Origin: Clostridium sp. BNL1100
GTDB taxonomy: Bacteria > Bacillota > Clostridia > Acetivibrionales > DSM-1351
Reading direction: 5' to 3'
Assembly (NCBI RefSeq): GCF_000244875.1
Contig: NC_016791.1
Location: 787,501-851,500, forward strand
DNA: 64,000 bases
A program made the translations under genes and the position numbers. Position 1 is the stretch's first letter. The number at the start of each line of letters is the position of its first letter. Positions 34,047 to 40,853 of this stretch are shown here, in pieces. The notes below the pieces were generated by a model, which saw only the letters and a list, made by a program, of their open reading frames with translations, did no database searches and was not told the origin of the DNA.

Positions 34047-35765
34047 GTGAAAAGCAAACCATTATACGAAGTAAGAAAAATATCAAATCTTAAAGACATG
34101 ATAGAGCAAAGTGCAAGCCTGTACGGCTCCAAGCCTGCTTTTCTGGTTAAACAAAAAGGAAACTCTGTATATACTCCGATTACTTTTAAAAAGTACAAGG
34201 ACGATATTGATGCACTTGGAACTGCACTTATGAGTCTGGGATTGAAAGACAAAAAGATTGCCTTGATTGGTGAAAACAGATATGAGTGGGCCACTACTTA
34301 TTTAGGTGTGTGTAATGGTACAGGCATTATTGTGCCCTTGGATAAGGAGTTGCCGCAAAACGAGATTGAAAACTGTCTTTTACGAAGCCATGCGGATGCT
34401 ATAATTTTTTCAGGTTCTGTGTCAAAAAACATATTGAGTATTCTAAAGAATATCACTACCTGTAAATATTATATAAACATGGATATTGATGAGGATGCAG
34501 ACGGACAGATGTCATATGGCCGATTACTTGAAAAGGGATATGACCTTATAAGGAATGGAAACAGAGATTTTCTGGATGCTGTTATAGACAATGAGAAAAT
34601 GAATATCTTGTTGTTTACATCAGGTACAACTGACAAGTCAAAGGCTGTTATGCTGTCTCACAGGAATATTGCAGAAAACCTGATGGCTATGTGTTCTATG
34701 CTTTATATAGATGAAAAGGATGTTTTTCTTTCTGTTTTACCTGCACATCATACATACGAATGTACCTGTGGCTTCCTGTGTCAGATGTACAGGGGATGTA
34801 CGGTTGCATTTTGCGAAGGTCTCCGCCATATTGTCAAAAATCTCAGCGAATCAAAGTGTACGGTAATGAATGGTGTACCGTTGGTTTTTGAGTCTATATA
34901 TAAACAATTGATGCATCAGGTTTCCAAAAAGCCTGGAGGGGCAAAAAAATTAAAGTTTGGAATTAAGCTCAGCAATGCTCTTAGTAAGTTGGGAATTGAT
35001 GTGAGGAGGAAGCTTTTTGCAGAAATTCATCAAGCATTGGGAGGACATTTGAGACTGTTCATCAGCGGAGCAGCTGCTATTGACCCGGAAGTATCAAAGG
35101 GTTTCAGAAATATTGGAATACAGCTTGTTCAGGGATATGGTCTTACAGAGTGTGCACCTATTGTGGGTTTAAACAGAGACTGCTGGTTTAAGGATGATGC
35201 TGCAGGATTACCTTTGCCCGGATTAAAGGTGGTAATAGATAAACCGAATGCCGAGGGAGTAGGAGAAATAAAGGTTTCCGGGCCAAGCGTAATGCTGGGC
35301 TACTACGAGAACAAAGAGGCTACGGATGAAGTAATAAGAGACGACTGGTTTTATACGGGAGATATGGGATATCTGGATTCCGACGGATTTATTCATATTA
35401 CCGGCAGAATGAAAAATGTAATCATAACAAAAAACGGTAAAAACGTTTATCCTGAAGAAATTGAAACGCTCCTTAACAGAAGTGACTATATAAAGGAATC
35501 TCTGGTTTTTGGAAAAAATGATAATGATGATGTAGTTGTATGTGCCCAGATTGTGCCTGAAAGAGAAAAGATTGAAGAGGACTTTAAAAACGGTGTACTT
35601 GGCAGCAGTGATGCTGAAGCTGTTATAAACCAAGAAATTAAACGGATTAATAAGGAACTGGTAACATATAAATATGTAAAAGAGTTTACTCTCAGGGATA
35701 CAGAGTTTGAGAAAACTACAACTAAAAAAATAAAGAGGTATCAGGAGCTGAATAAAGGTGAGTAA
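34047..35765 (+). CDS. AMP-forming acyl-CoA synthetase / acyl-adenylate ligase
   Basis: A 572-residue ANL-superfamily enzyme with the P-loop FTSGTTDKSKAVMLSH, the A5-type motif GYGLTECAPI, YTGDMGY and the GRMKNVIITKNGKNVYPEEIE hinge region. It activates a fatty or other carboxylic acid as acyl-AMP; the long-chain branch is most likely. I chose the GTG at 34047, seven bases after GGAGAAGG; an upstream ATG at 33996 has no ribosome site. Its stop overlaps the start of the next gene by eight bases, so the two are co-translated. Confidence 0.9.
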   Translation: MKSKPLYEVRKISNLKDMIEQSASLYGSKPAFLVKQKGNSVYTPITFKKYKDDIDALGTALMSLGLKDKKIALIGENRYEWATTYLGVCNGTGIIVPLDKELPQNEIENCLLRSHADAIIFSGSVSKNILSILKNITTCKYYINMDIDEDADGQMSYGRLLEKGYDLIRNGNRDFLDAVIDNEKMNILLFTSGTTDKSKAVMLSHRNIAENLMAMCSMLYIDEKDVFLSVLPAHHTYECTCGFLCQMYRGCTVAFCEGLRHIVKNLSESKCTVMNGVPLVFESIYKQLMHQVSKKPGGAKKLKFGIKLSNALSKLGIDVRRKLFAEIHQALGGHLRLFISGAAAIDPEVSKGFRNIGIQLVQGYGLTECAPIVGLNRDCWFKDDAAGLPLPGLKVVIDKPNAEGVGEIKVSGPSVMLGYYENKEATDEVIRDDWFYTGDMGYLDSDGFIHITGRMKNVIITKNGKNVYPEEIETLLNRSDYIKESLVFGKNDNDDVVVCAQIVPEREKIEEDFKNGVLGSSDAEAVINQEIKRINKELVTYKYVKEFTLRDTEFEKTTTKKIKRYQELNKGE

Positions 35766-36543
35766 TATAATAGAAACAGCAATAAGTGATGCTGTAAAAA
35801 TGGTTCGTGAGGCGGGAGAACTTTTGCTGCAAAGTATGGATGACAAGAAAGTCATTACAAAGAATGGTACGGCTAATTTTGTTACTGAAATAGATTTGAA
35901 GGTTCAGGAGATACTATTCGGTAAGTTGATTAAATTACTTCCTGAGAGTAATATAATTGCTGAGGAAACGGCAGATAATAAATTTACCCTAGAAAAATAC
36001 ACATGGATACTTGACCCAGTTGACGGAACTACAAACCTGATGTACGGGTATAAATGTTCTGCCATAGCTCTTGGATTGGTGGTGGATGGTATTCCCTATG
36101 CAGGAATAGTATATAATCCTTTTTTAAATGAAATGTATACGGCTCAAAAGGGTAAGGGAGCATTCATAAATGATAAGAAAATCGGGGTAACTTCAAACGG
36201 GAGTCTTTCAGACAGTCTTTTGTCCTTCGGAACTTCACCCTACGACAGAGGAAAGGCGGATGAGACGTTCAGAATAACTAAGAAAGTGTTTGGAAAATGC
36301 AGAGATATCCGAAGGAGCGGTTCTGCTGCTCTTGATATATGTAATGTAGCTGCCGGACGTACTGATGGGTATTTTGAAATGGAATTACAGCCTTGGGATT
36401 ATGCAGGAGCATCCATAATTCTGAAAGAGGCAGGCGGTAGTATAACCGATTGGCAGGGCAAGGATTTAACCTATATTTCAAAAAGCCCCGCAATTGCTAC
36501 AAATGGGCTTATACATAAGGAATTAATAGAAGCGATGAAATAG
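35758..36543 (+). CDS. Inositol-monophosphatase family protein
   Basis: A 261-residue Mg2+/Li+-sensitive phosphatase fold. Metal ligands are visible in AEE (about residues 69-70), DPVDGTTN (about 86-93) and the C-terminal WDYAGASIILKEAGG. Members hydrolyse inositol-1-phosphate, 3'-phosphoadenosine phosphates or fructose bisphosphate; the substrate here is not evident. The GTG start overlaps the preceding gene; a GGAG lies ten bases upstream. The unit ends with a terminator at 36562. Confidence 0.9.
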   Translation: MSNIIETAISDAVKMVREAGELLLQSMDDKKVITKNGTANFVTEIDLKVQEILFGKLIKLLPESNIIAEETADNKFTLEKYTWILDPVDGTTNLMYGYKCSAIALGLVVDGIPYAGIVYNPFLNEMYTAQKGKGAFINDKKIGVTSNGSLSDSLLSFGTSPYDRGKADETFRITKKVFGKCRDIRRSGSAALDICNVAAGRTDGYFEMELQPWDYAGASIILKEAGGSITDWQGKDLTYISKSPAIATNGLIHKELIEAMK

Positions 36544-36561
36544 ATATATAACATGAAGATT

Positions 36562-36593
36562 ACACCGGGTCAAAAATTGGCCCGGTGTTTTTT
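36562..36593 (+). terminator. Terminator after the inositol-monophosphatase gene
   Basis: acaccggg pairs with cccggtgt and is followed by six Ts. Confidence 0.9.
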
Positions 36594-36624
36594 CGGTGCT
36601 GAAAAATTTATATAGCCCTTAATG

Positions 36625-36665
36625 CAATACAGGTAGGGTGATAAAAAATCACCCTACCTGTATTG
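36625..36665. repeat. 17-bp perfect inverted repeat upstream of the RiPP locus
   Basis: caatacaggtagggtga and its exact complement flank the 7-base loop taaaaaa. No T-run follows on either strand, and it lies beyond the preceding terminator. It may insulate the RiPP promoter region, or be a symmetric protein site or a remnant of a small mobile repeat. Confidence 0.7.
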
Positions 36666-36701
36666 GAAAAAATTCACTATTATATTGAATATAAAGGTTA
36701 C

Positions 36702-36731
36702 CAAAGTTAACTTTGAACAAGTTTAAACTTG
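36702..36731. promoter_or_regulatory. Twin 14-bp palindromes, probable operators of the RiPP operon
   Basis: Two perfect palindromes, CAAAGTTAACTTTG and CAAGTTTAAACTTG, are separated by two bases (centres 16 bp apart). They share the CAA...TTG ends and a TTAA core. They lie about 100-130 bases before the precursor start and just upstream of a possible TTTACT-16-TATAAA promoter (36742-36769), a layout suited to a dimeric activator such as a response regulator. Function is inferred. Confidence 0.55.
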
Positions 36732-36832
36732 AATCCTGTGATTTACTCCGGGGATATCAGGATTATAAACAGCCTAAAGCAGAAGAATTTCGCGAGCTTC
36801 TGCCGGGGCAGAAAAACAAAGGGGGTGAAAAT

Positions 36833-36988
36833 ATGAGGAAACTTGGTAAGAAGCTAAATCAGGTTGAAAGAAGTGTTGAGGCGTATACGTCTTGCGGATG
36901 CGGGTGTTACTGTAATGAAGAGCCAAATTATAGTTATGGAACTTACATGTCACAATATACTTATACGCTCGCTTACTACAATAGATAG
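36833..36988 (+). CDS. Cys-rich RiPP precursor peptide (CLI_3235 / CcpM-substrate type)
   Basis: A 51-residue peptide. The basic leader (residues 1-18, MRKLGKKLNQVERSVEAY) is followed by TSCGCGCYCNEEP, giving four cysteines in C-G-C-G-C-Y-C spacing at residues 21-27, and a tail of about 20 residues in which tyrosine is nearly every second or third residue and which ends YYNR. Size, leader and the Cys cluster match the CLI_3235-type precursors encoded next to CcpM radical-SAM maturases. The ATG follows AAGGGGGTG six bases upstream; an in-frame ATG at 36713 would add 40 residues but lacks a ribosome site and overlaps the palindromes. The product is probably a modified secreted peptide, with antimicrobial or signalling function unproven. 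Confidence 0.85.
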   Translation: MRKLGKKLNQVERSVEAYTSCGCGCYCNEEPNYSYGTYMSQYTYTLAYYNR

Positions 36989-37017
36989 TTTGTGAGTTTT
37001 AGTCTATTTATAAATAT

Positions 37018-37060
37018 ATATGATATAACCGAAACGTACAACGTTTCGGTTATATCATAT
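37018..37060 (+). other. 20-bp perfect hairpin between precursor and maturase genes
   Basis: atatgatataaccgaaacgt and its exact complement (37041-37060) enclose the 3-base loop aca. No T-run follows. It begins 29 bases after the precursor stop and ends 61 bases before the maturase start. It probably stabilises or processes the precursor mRNA or attenuates transcription, so that peptide exceeds enzyme. Confidence 0.75.
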
Positions 37061-37121
37061 AATTCTGAAATTTGGGGTATAAATGACATTTTAAAATATA
37101 AATATTCAAGGAGGGGTCCAC

Positions 37122-38579
37122 ATGGAGAGGGATACACCTTTTATTCACCTTTTTAAAACTCCCGGAGGGTATTACATATATGATATTAATACTAATCGTA
37201 TTATTAAAACACAGGAATCAGTGTATAATTATTTAAGTTTAAATAGGGGTAATGAAATTAACATTGGAGAAAGTTCAGGAAATAATGAATATGATATTTT
37301 AATAGATAAGATGAAAGAGAAGGGCCTTCTTTCTTCAAATAAGGTAAAAGAGATAATTCACCCGGAGGATTCTTTACTTGAGCAAAATCTTGCCAGTAAA
37401 ATAAAAATGATAACTCTGCAGGTGACACAGCAATGCAATCTGAGATGTGAATACTGTGCATATTCTGGAGACTATGTGAATAGGGGACATGCTAATGCCC
37501 GTATGAGCTTTGAAACGGCAAAAAAGGGAATAGATTTTTTAATAAGTCATTCCAAGGATGTGGATATGGTTAATGTAGGGTTTTATGGTGGAGAACCCCT
37601 TCTTGAATTTGAGTTGATAAAAAAATGTGTAAACTATACATTAGATAATTATGGAGGCAAAAAAATTACCTTTGGTATGACCACTAACGGTACCCTTTTT
37701 ACCAAAGAAATATTGGACTTCCTTAGTATGCATGATTTCCTTATCATTATAAGTCTTGATGGTCCGAAGGAGATCCATGATCTGAACAGGAAATTTGCAG
37801 CCGGCGGTTGTGGAACCTTTGACAAAGTAAATAAAAACCTTGAAATCTTTAGAGAAAGCTATCCCGAGTATTTTAAAAAAGTCAGATTTAACGTTGTTAT
37901 GGACAGAAAGAATGATTTTTCGTGTATGAATGAATTCTTTAACTCAGATGATATTTTTACTGATTTAACCTTAAATACGTCTGATATATCTGTAAATTAT
38001 TTAAAAAAGCAATACCAATCTTCAGATACCTTTGATATTAAATTCAAATATGAAGTCTTTAAACTATATCTTAATAAGGTTGGTAAGCTTGATAAGAGGA
38101 TCGTCTCAAAGCTTGTCACTGGTACATATAATAGGGTTAAAACAAGTTTTTCTAAAGAACGACTATACACAAAAAAATTACCAGACAAAACACATCATAG
38201 CGGACCATGTGTTCCAGGTGCTCAGAGACTTTTTATGGATGTAAATGGAAACTTTTATCCTTGCGAGAGGGTAAGTGAAAGCTCTGAAGTAATGCGAATC
38301 GGGCATGTCGATATGGGGTTTGATTATGAAAAAATCCGTAAAATACTGAATATAGGAAAAATAACCGAAAAAAGCTGCATTAACTGCTGGGCTTTCAGGT
38401 TTTGTACTTTATGTGCAGCCAGTGCTGATGATATGGAGGGCTTATCCGCTGAAATGAAATCAAAACACTGTAATGCTGTCAGAGCTACACAGGAGGAAGC
38501 CTTGAAGGACTACTGCACGCTTATTGAATTCGGTCACAGCTTTGAAGAGAATAATAGTTATTATGTATTGGAGGGATAG
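37122..38579 (+). CDS. ccpM: Cys-rich peptide radical SAM/SPASM maturase (CcpM family)
   Basis: A 485-residue iron-sulfur enzyme. The first 100 residues have the size and strand/helix pattern of a peptide-recognition (RRE-like) domain. The radical-SAM cluster motif CNLRCEYC is at Cys105, Cys109 and Cys112, followed by YGGEPLL and NGTL. A C-terminal SPASM region contains CVPGAQRLFMD, YPCERV, CINCWAFRFC, LCAA and a late Cys in KHC, binding auxiliary 4Fe-4S clusters. Such enzymes form thioether or C-C crosslinks in Cys-rich precursors. ATG after AAGGAGGGG. One base separates it from the next gene. Confidence 0.9.
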   Translation: MERDTPFIHLFKTPGGYYIYDINTNRIIKTQESVYNYLSLNRGNEINIGESSGNNEYDILIDKMKEKGLLSSNKVKEIIHPEDSLLEQNLASKIKMITLQVTQQCNLRCEYCAYSGDYVNRGHANARMSFETAKKGIDFLISHSKDVDMVNVGFYGGEPLLEFELIKKCVNYTLDNYGGKKITFGMTTNGTLFTKEILDFLSMHDFLIIISLDGPKEIHDLNRKFAAGGCGTFDKVNKNLEIFRESYPEYFKKVRFNVVMDRKNDFSCMNEFFNSDDIFTDLTLNTSDISVNYLKKQYQSSDTFDIKFKYEVFKLYLNKVGKLDKRIVSKLVTGTYNRVKTSFSKERLYTKKLPDKTHHSGPCVPGAQRLFMDVNGNFYPCERVSESSEVMRIGHVDMGFDYEKIRKILNIGKITEKSCINCWAFRFCTLCAASADDMEGLSAEMKSKHCNAVRATQEEALKDYCTLIEFGHSFEENNSYYVLEG

Positions 38580-38580
38580 C

Positions 38581-39708
38581 ATGAAAAATCAAAAAGTACT
38601 TATATATCCATATGACTCTGGTTTTACCCCTTTATTAAGGCATAAACAATTTTTAGATAGCTTTGAAATAACATCTCTGGTATCGCCCGGAGGTTGGGGA
38701 CTTACGGGTAGGGATGCCGGAGATGCGGACAAAAGCGGTCGTATAGGCATAAATGTCACTGCCGACTTTGATGAGGCATTGGAGCTATGTGATATCGTTA
38801 TGATTGTAGATTCAGAAAAGTATCTGGACTTCCAAAAGTATATGATGCCAAAAGTATTTTCAGCAGTGGATCATGGAAAAGATATAATAATTACCACACA
38901 ATTAAGAGATGCAGATTTTAATACAATATCAAAAAAGTGTAAGGAGGCAGGAGTTAACTTTAAATATTTTAATTATCCGGAAGAGCATAGGAAATTTCCC
39001 GTAATAAATGTTGAAAACGAATTCCTTTACAACATCAATACTCCTGTTGTTTTTGTTCTTGGGATTGGCGAAAGGACAAGCAAGTTTGAGATTCAGCTTT
39101 CTCTTAGGGAGAAGTTTTGCAATGAGGGCTACAGGGTAAGTCAGATAGGAACAAGAGGGTATTGTGAATTACTGGGGTTTCATTCTTTCCCTGAATTCAT
39201 GTTTAACGGTACATTTCCGGAGACAAATAAGATTGTATTCTTTAACCATCTGATTAAAAAAATAGAGGATGAGGAGCATCCGGATGTAATTATTATAGGA
39301 ATTCCGGGAGGAATCATGCCTTTTAATAATAGACTTACAAACAAATTTGGTATTCTTGCCTACGAAGTTTCCCAGGCTCTACCATCCGATAGTGCCATAT
39401 TCAGCTGTCATTACGCGGAGTATGATAATAACTACTTTAAAGGTCTGTCAGATTTGGTTAAATATAAGCTTGGCTTTGAGGTAAGCTGCTACAACATTTC
39501 AAATGTAATGTTTGATTGGACGAATTCAAAGCAAGAAAATAAAATCATATATACAACTCTCGATTCCACATTCATTGGTGAAAAAATAATAAAGTATGCT
39601 GAATCAGATTTACCTGTTTTTAATGCACAGAATACTGATAGCGCTGGGAATATGTCTGAACATATTATTAATAAGCTTGCTGATTATGGTAATGCTCAAT
39701 GCGTATGA
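38581..39708 (+). CDS. Peptide maturation system protein, TIGR04066 type
   Basis: A 375-residue soluble protein matching, by content and position, the TIGR04066 family found beside CcpM maturases. Residues 1-140 look Rossmann-like (VLIYPYDSGFTPLL, DIVMIVDSEKY, DIIITTQLRD). Residues 161-169 read GIGERTSKF after a hydrophobic strand, a P-loop-like element followed by a helix and the NEGYRVSQIGT strand, as in DUF1611/MobB-type ATPases. It lacks the strict GKT/S Walker A. A role in ATP-dependent tailoring or in assisting the maturase is inferred. The ATG follows GGAGGG, which lies inside the end of ccpM. Confidence 0.75.
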   Translation: MKNQKVLIYPYDSGFTPLLRHKQFLDSFEITSLVSPGGWGLTGRDAGDADKSGRIGINVTADFDEALELCDIVMIVDSEKYLDFQKYMMPKVFSAVDHGKDIIITTQLRDADFNTISKKCKEAGVNFKYFNYPEEHRKFPVINVENEFLYNINTPVVFVLGIGERTSKFEIQLSLREKFCNEGYRVSQIGTRGYCELLGFHSFPEFMFNGTFPETNKIVFFNHLIKKIEDEEHPDVIIIGIPGGIMPFNNRLTNKFGILAYEVSQALPSDSAIFSCHYAEYDNNYFKGLSDLVKYKLGFEVSCYNISNVMFDWTNSKQENKIIYTTLDSTFIGEKIIKYAESDLPVFNAQNTDSAGNMSEHIINKLADYGNAQCV

Positions 39709-39724
39709 GGGAGGGCACGATAAA

Positions 39725-40021
39725 ATGAATACTGAGGTTATAAAGGAGAAATTATTAAAAATATTTGAGAGCAGGTTTGATATGAACCTGACAGAGCGAT
39801 GGGAAGATATGCAGGAGGAGCATTTTCTGGGTAGTAAAATGAGGCTGGCTCCCAGAGATTTGCTATATCTGCATTGTGATATTGAAAAGGAATTTGATAT
39901 AAAGATATCTCAGGAACATATTATTAGCGAAAAATTCAGCAGTCTAAACAATATTGTTTATATGATTAGTAATGAGTTAAAAGAAAAAGAATCCGAAGTA
40001 GAAGGAAAAAAGGTATCCTAA
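39725..40021 (+). CDS. Acyl-carrier-like peptide maturation protein without the phosphopantetheine serine
   Basis: A 98-residue helical protein of the TIGR04069 type. The stretch LLYLHCDIEKEFDIKISQEHI aligns with helices II-III of acyl carrier proteins, but the DS(L/M) attachment site reads AP, so the serine that carries 4'-phosphopantetheine is replaced by proline. It probably acts as a protein-protein adaptor rather than a thioester carrier. The ATG follows GAGGGAGGG; a longer frame from 39596 is inside the previous gene. Last gene of the RiPP operon before a terminator at 40092. Confidence 0.75.
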   Translation: MNTEVIKEKLLKIFESRFDMNLTERWEDMQEEHFLGSKMRLAPRDLLYLHCDIEKEFDIKISQEHIISEKFSSLNNIVYMISNELKEKESEVEGKKVS

Positions 40022-40091
40022 CAATAAATTGTTAATCGTTATGAGATTATATTCTTTTTGCTGAAAATTAATATCCAATTGATGCATTCAG

Positions 40092-40120
40092 GAAGCAGTT
40101 GTTCTGCTTCTTTTTGTTTT
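40092..40120 (+). terminator. Terminator of the RiPP operon
   Basis: gaagcag / ctgcttc stem with loop ttgtt, followed by TTTTTGTTTTTT. Confidence 0.92.
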
Positions 40121-40149
40121 TTAAAAACTGGCTATATTTGGTTAATATA

Positions 40150-40158
40150 TGATATAAT
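40150..40158 (+). promoter_or_regulatory. Extended -10 promoter of the two-component genes
   Basis: TGaTATAAT, 48 bases before the response-regulator ATG. No good -35 is seen, as is common for extended -10 promoters. It shows the pair is transcribed apart from the RiPP genes. Confidence 0.5.
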
Positions 40159-40205
40159 GTAAAAAATTGTATTTCAATAATATAAGAAACATAGGAGCAT
40201 TCATT

Positions 40206-40826
40206 ATGAATAAAATCAGAACGATGCTTGTTGAAGACGATATTGATTGGGTAACCGCAATTGAGGATTATTTGCTGGCAAAGGATGATATTTATCTGGA
40301 GGCAACAGCTAATGACAGGGAAAGTGCCATAAAAACTGCGACCATGATTCACCCGGATGTTATAGTAATGGATATTAACCTCAGTGGAAATAAATGCGAC
40401 GGGATTTATGCAGCGGCTGAAATTATTGCAGAAATAGATACCAAGATTCTTATGCTGACATGTCTCAGTGAAGAGGAAATTGTGCTCAATTCGTTTACAG
40501 CGGGGGCAATAAATTTTTTGTCCAAGGAAAATTACACGCATCTGGCAGATGCAATCCGTTCTGCCAAAGTCGGCAATTCTCCTTATGAAGTGCTTTTAAA
40601 GGAGTATTCAAGATTAAAAGAAGAAGAACAGCTCAAACCCTTAACAGGTTCTGAAAAAGAGGTATTCCACCTTTTAGAAAACGGTTATTCAAGAAGCAAA
40701 ATTCAAAACGAATTGTACAAGTCTGAAAATACTATAAAGACTCAGATAAAGAGCATATTGAAAAAGATGGGCGTAAATAGAGTAGGACAGGCAATAAAAA
40801 AGGTACATCAAAAGGGTTTCATCTGA
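40206..40826 (+). CDS. NarL/LuxR-type response regulator
   Basis: A 206-residue regulator. The receiver domain (1-120) has the acidic pair VEDD, phosphoacceptor Asp56 in VMDINLSG, and the conserved Thr and Lys (LTCLS, LSKENY). The C-terminal LuxR-type helix-turn-helix (about 145-206) is recognisable from LTGSEKEVFHLLENGYSRSKI and KSENTIKTQIKSILKKMGV. ATG after AGGAG. The cognate kinase follows 27 bases later. Its nearness suggests, but does not prove, control of the RiPP operon through the twin palindromes. Confidence 0.9.
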   Translation: MNKIRTMLVEDDIDWVTAIEDYLLAKDDIYLEATANDRESAIKTATMIHPDVIVMDINLSGNKCDGIYAAAEIIAEIDTKILMLTCLSEEEIVLNSFTAGAINFLSKENYTHLADAIRSAKVGNSPYEVLLKEYSRLKEEEQLKPLTGSEKEVFHLLENGYSRSKIQNELYKSENTIKTQIKSILKKMGVNRVGQAIKKVHQKGFI

Positions 40827-40853
40827 GTACAGATATTTCCAAGGAGGGTAAAT

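Noticed and set aside
36713-36832. Forty-residue N-terminal extension of the RiPP precursor
   Set aside because: No ribosome site before that ATG, it overlaps the second palindrome, and the GGGGGTG site before 36833 is strong.
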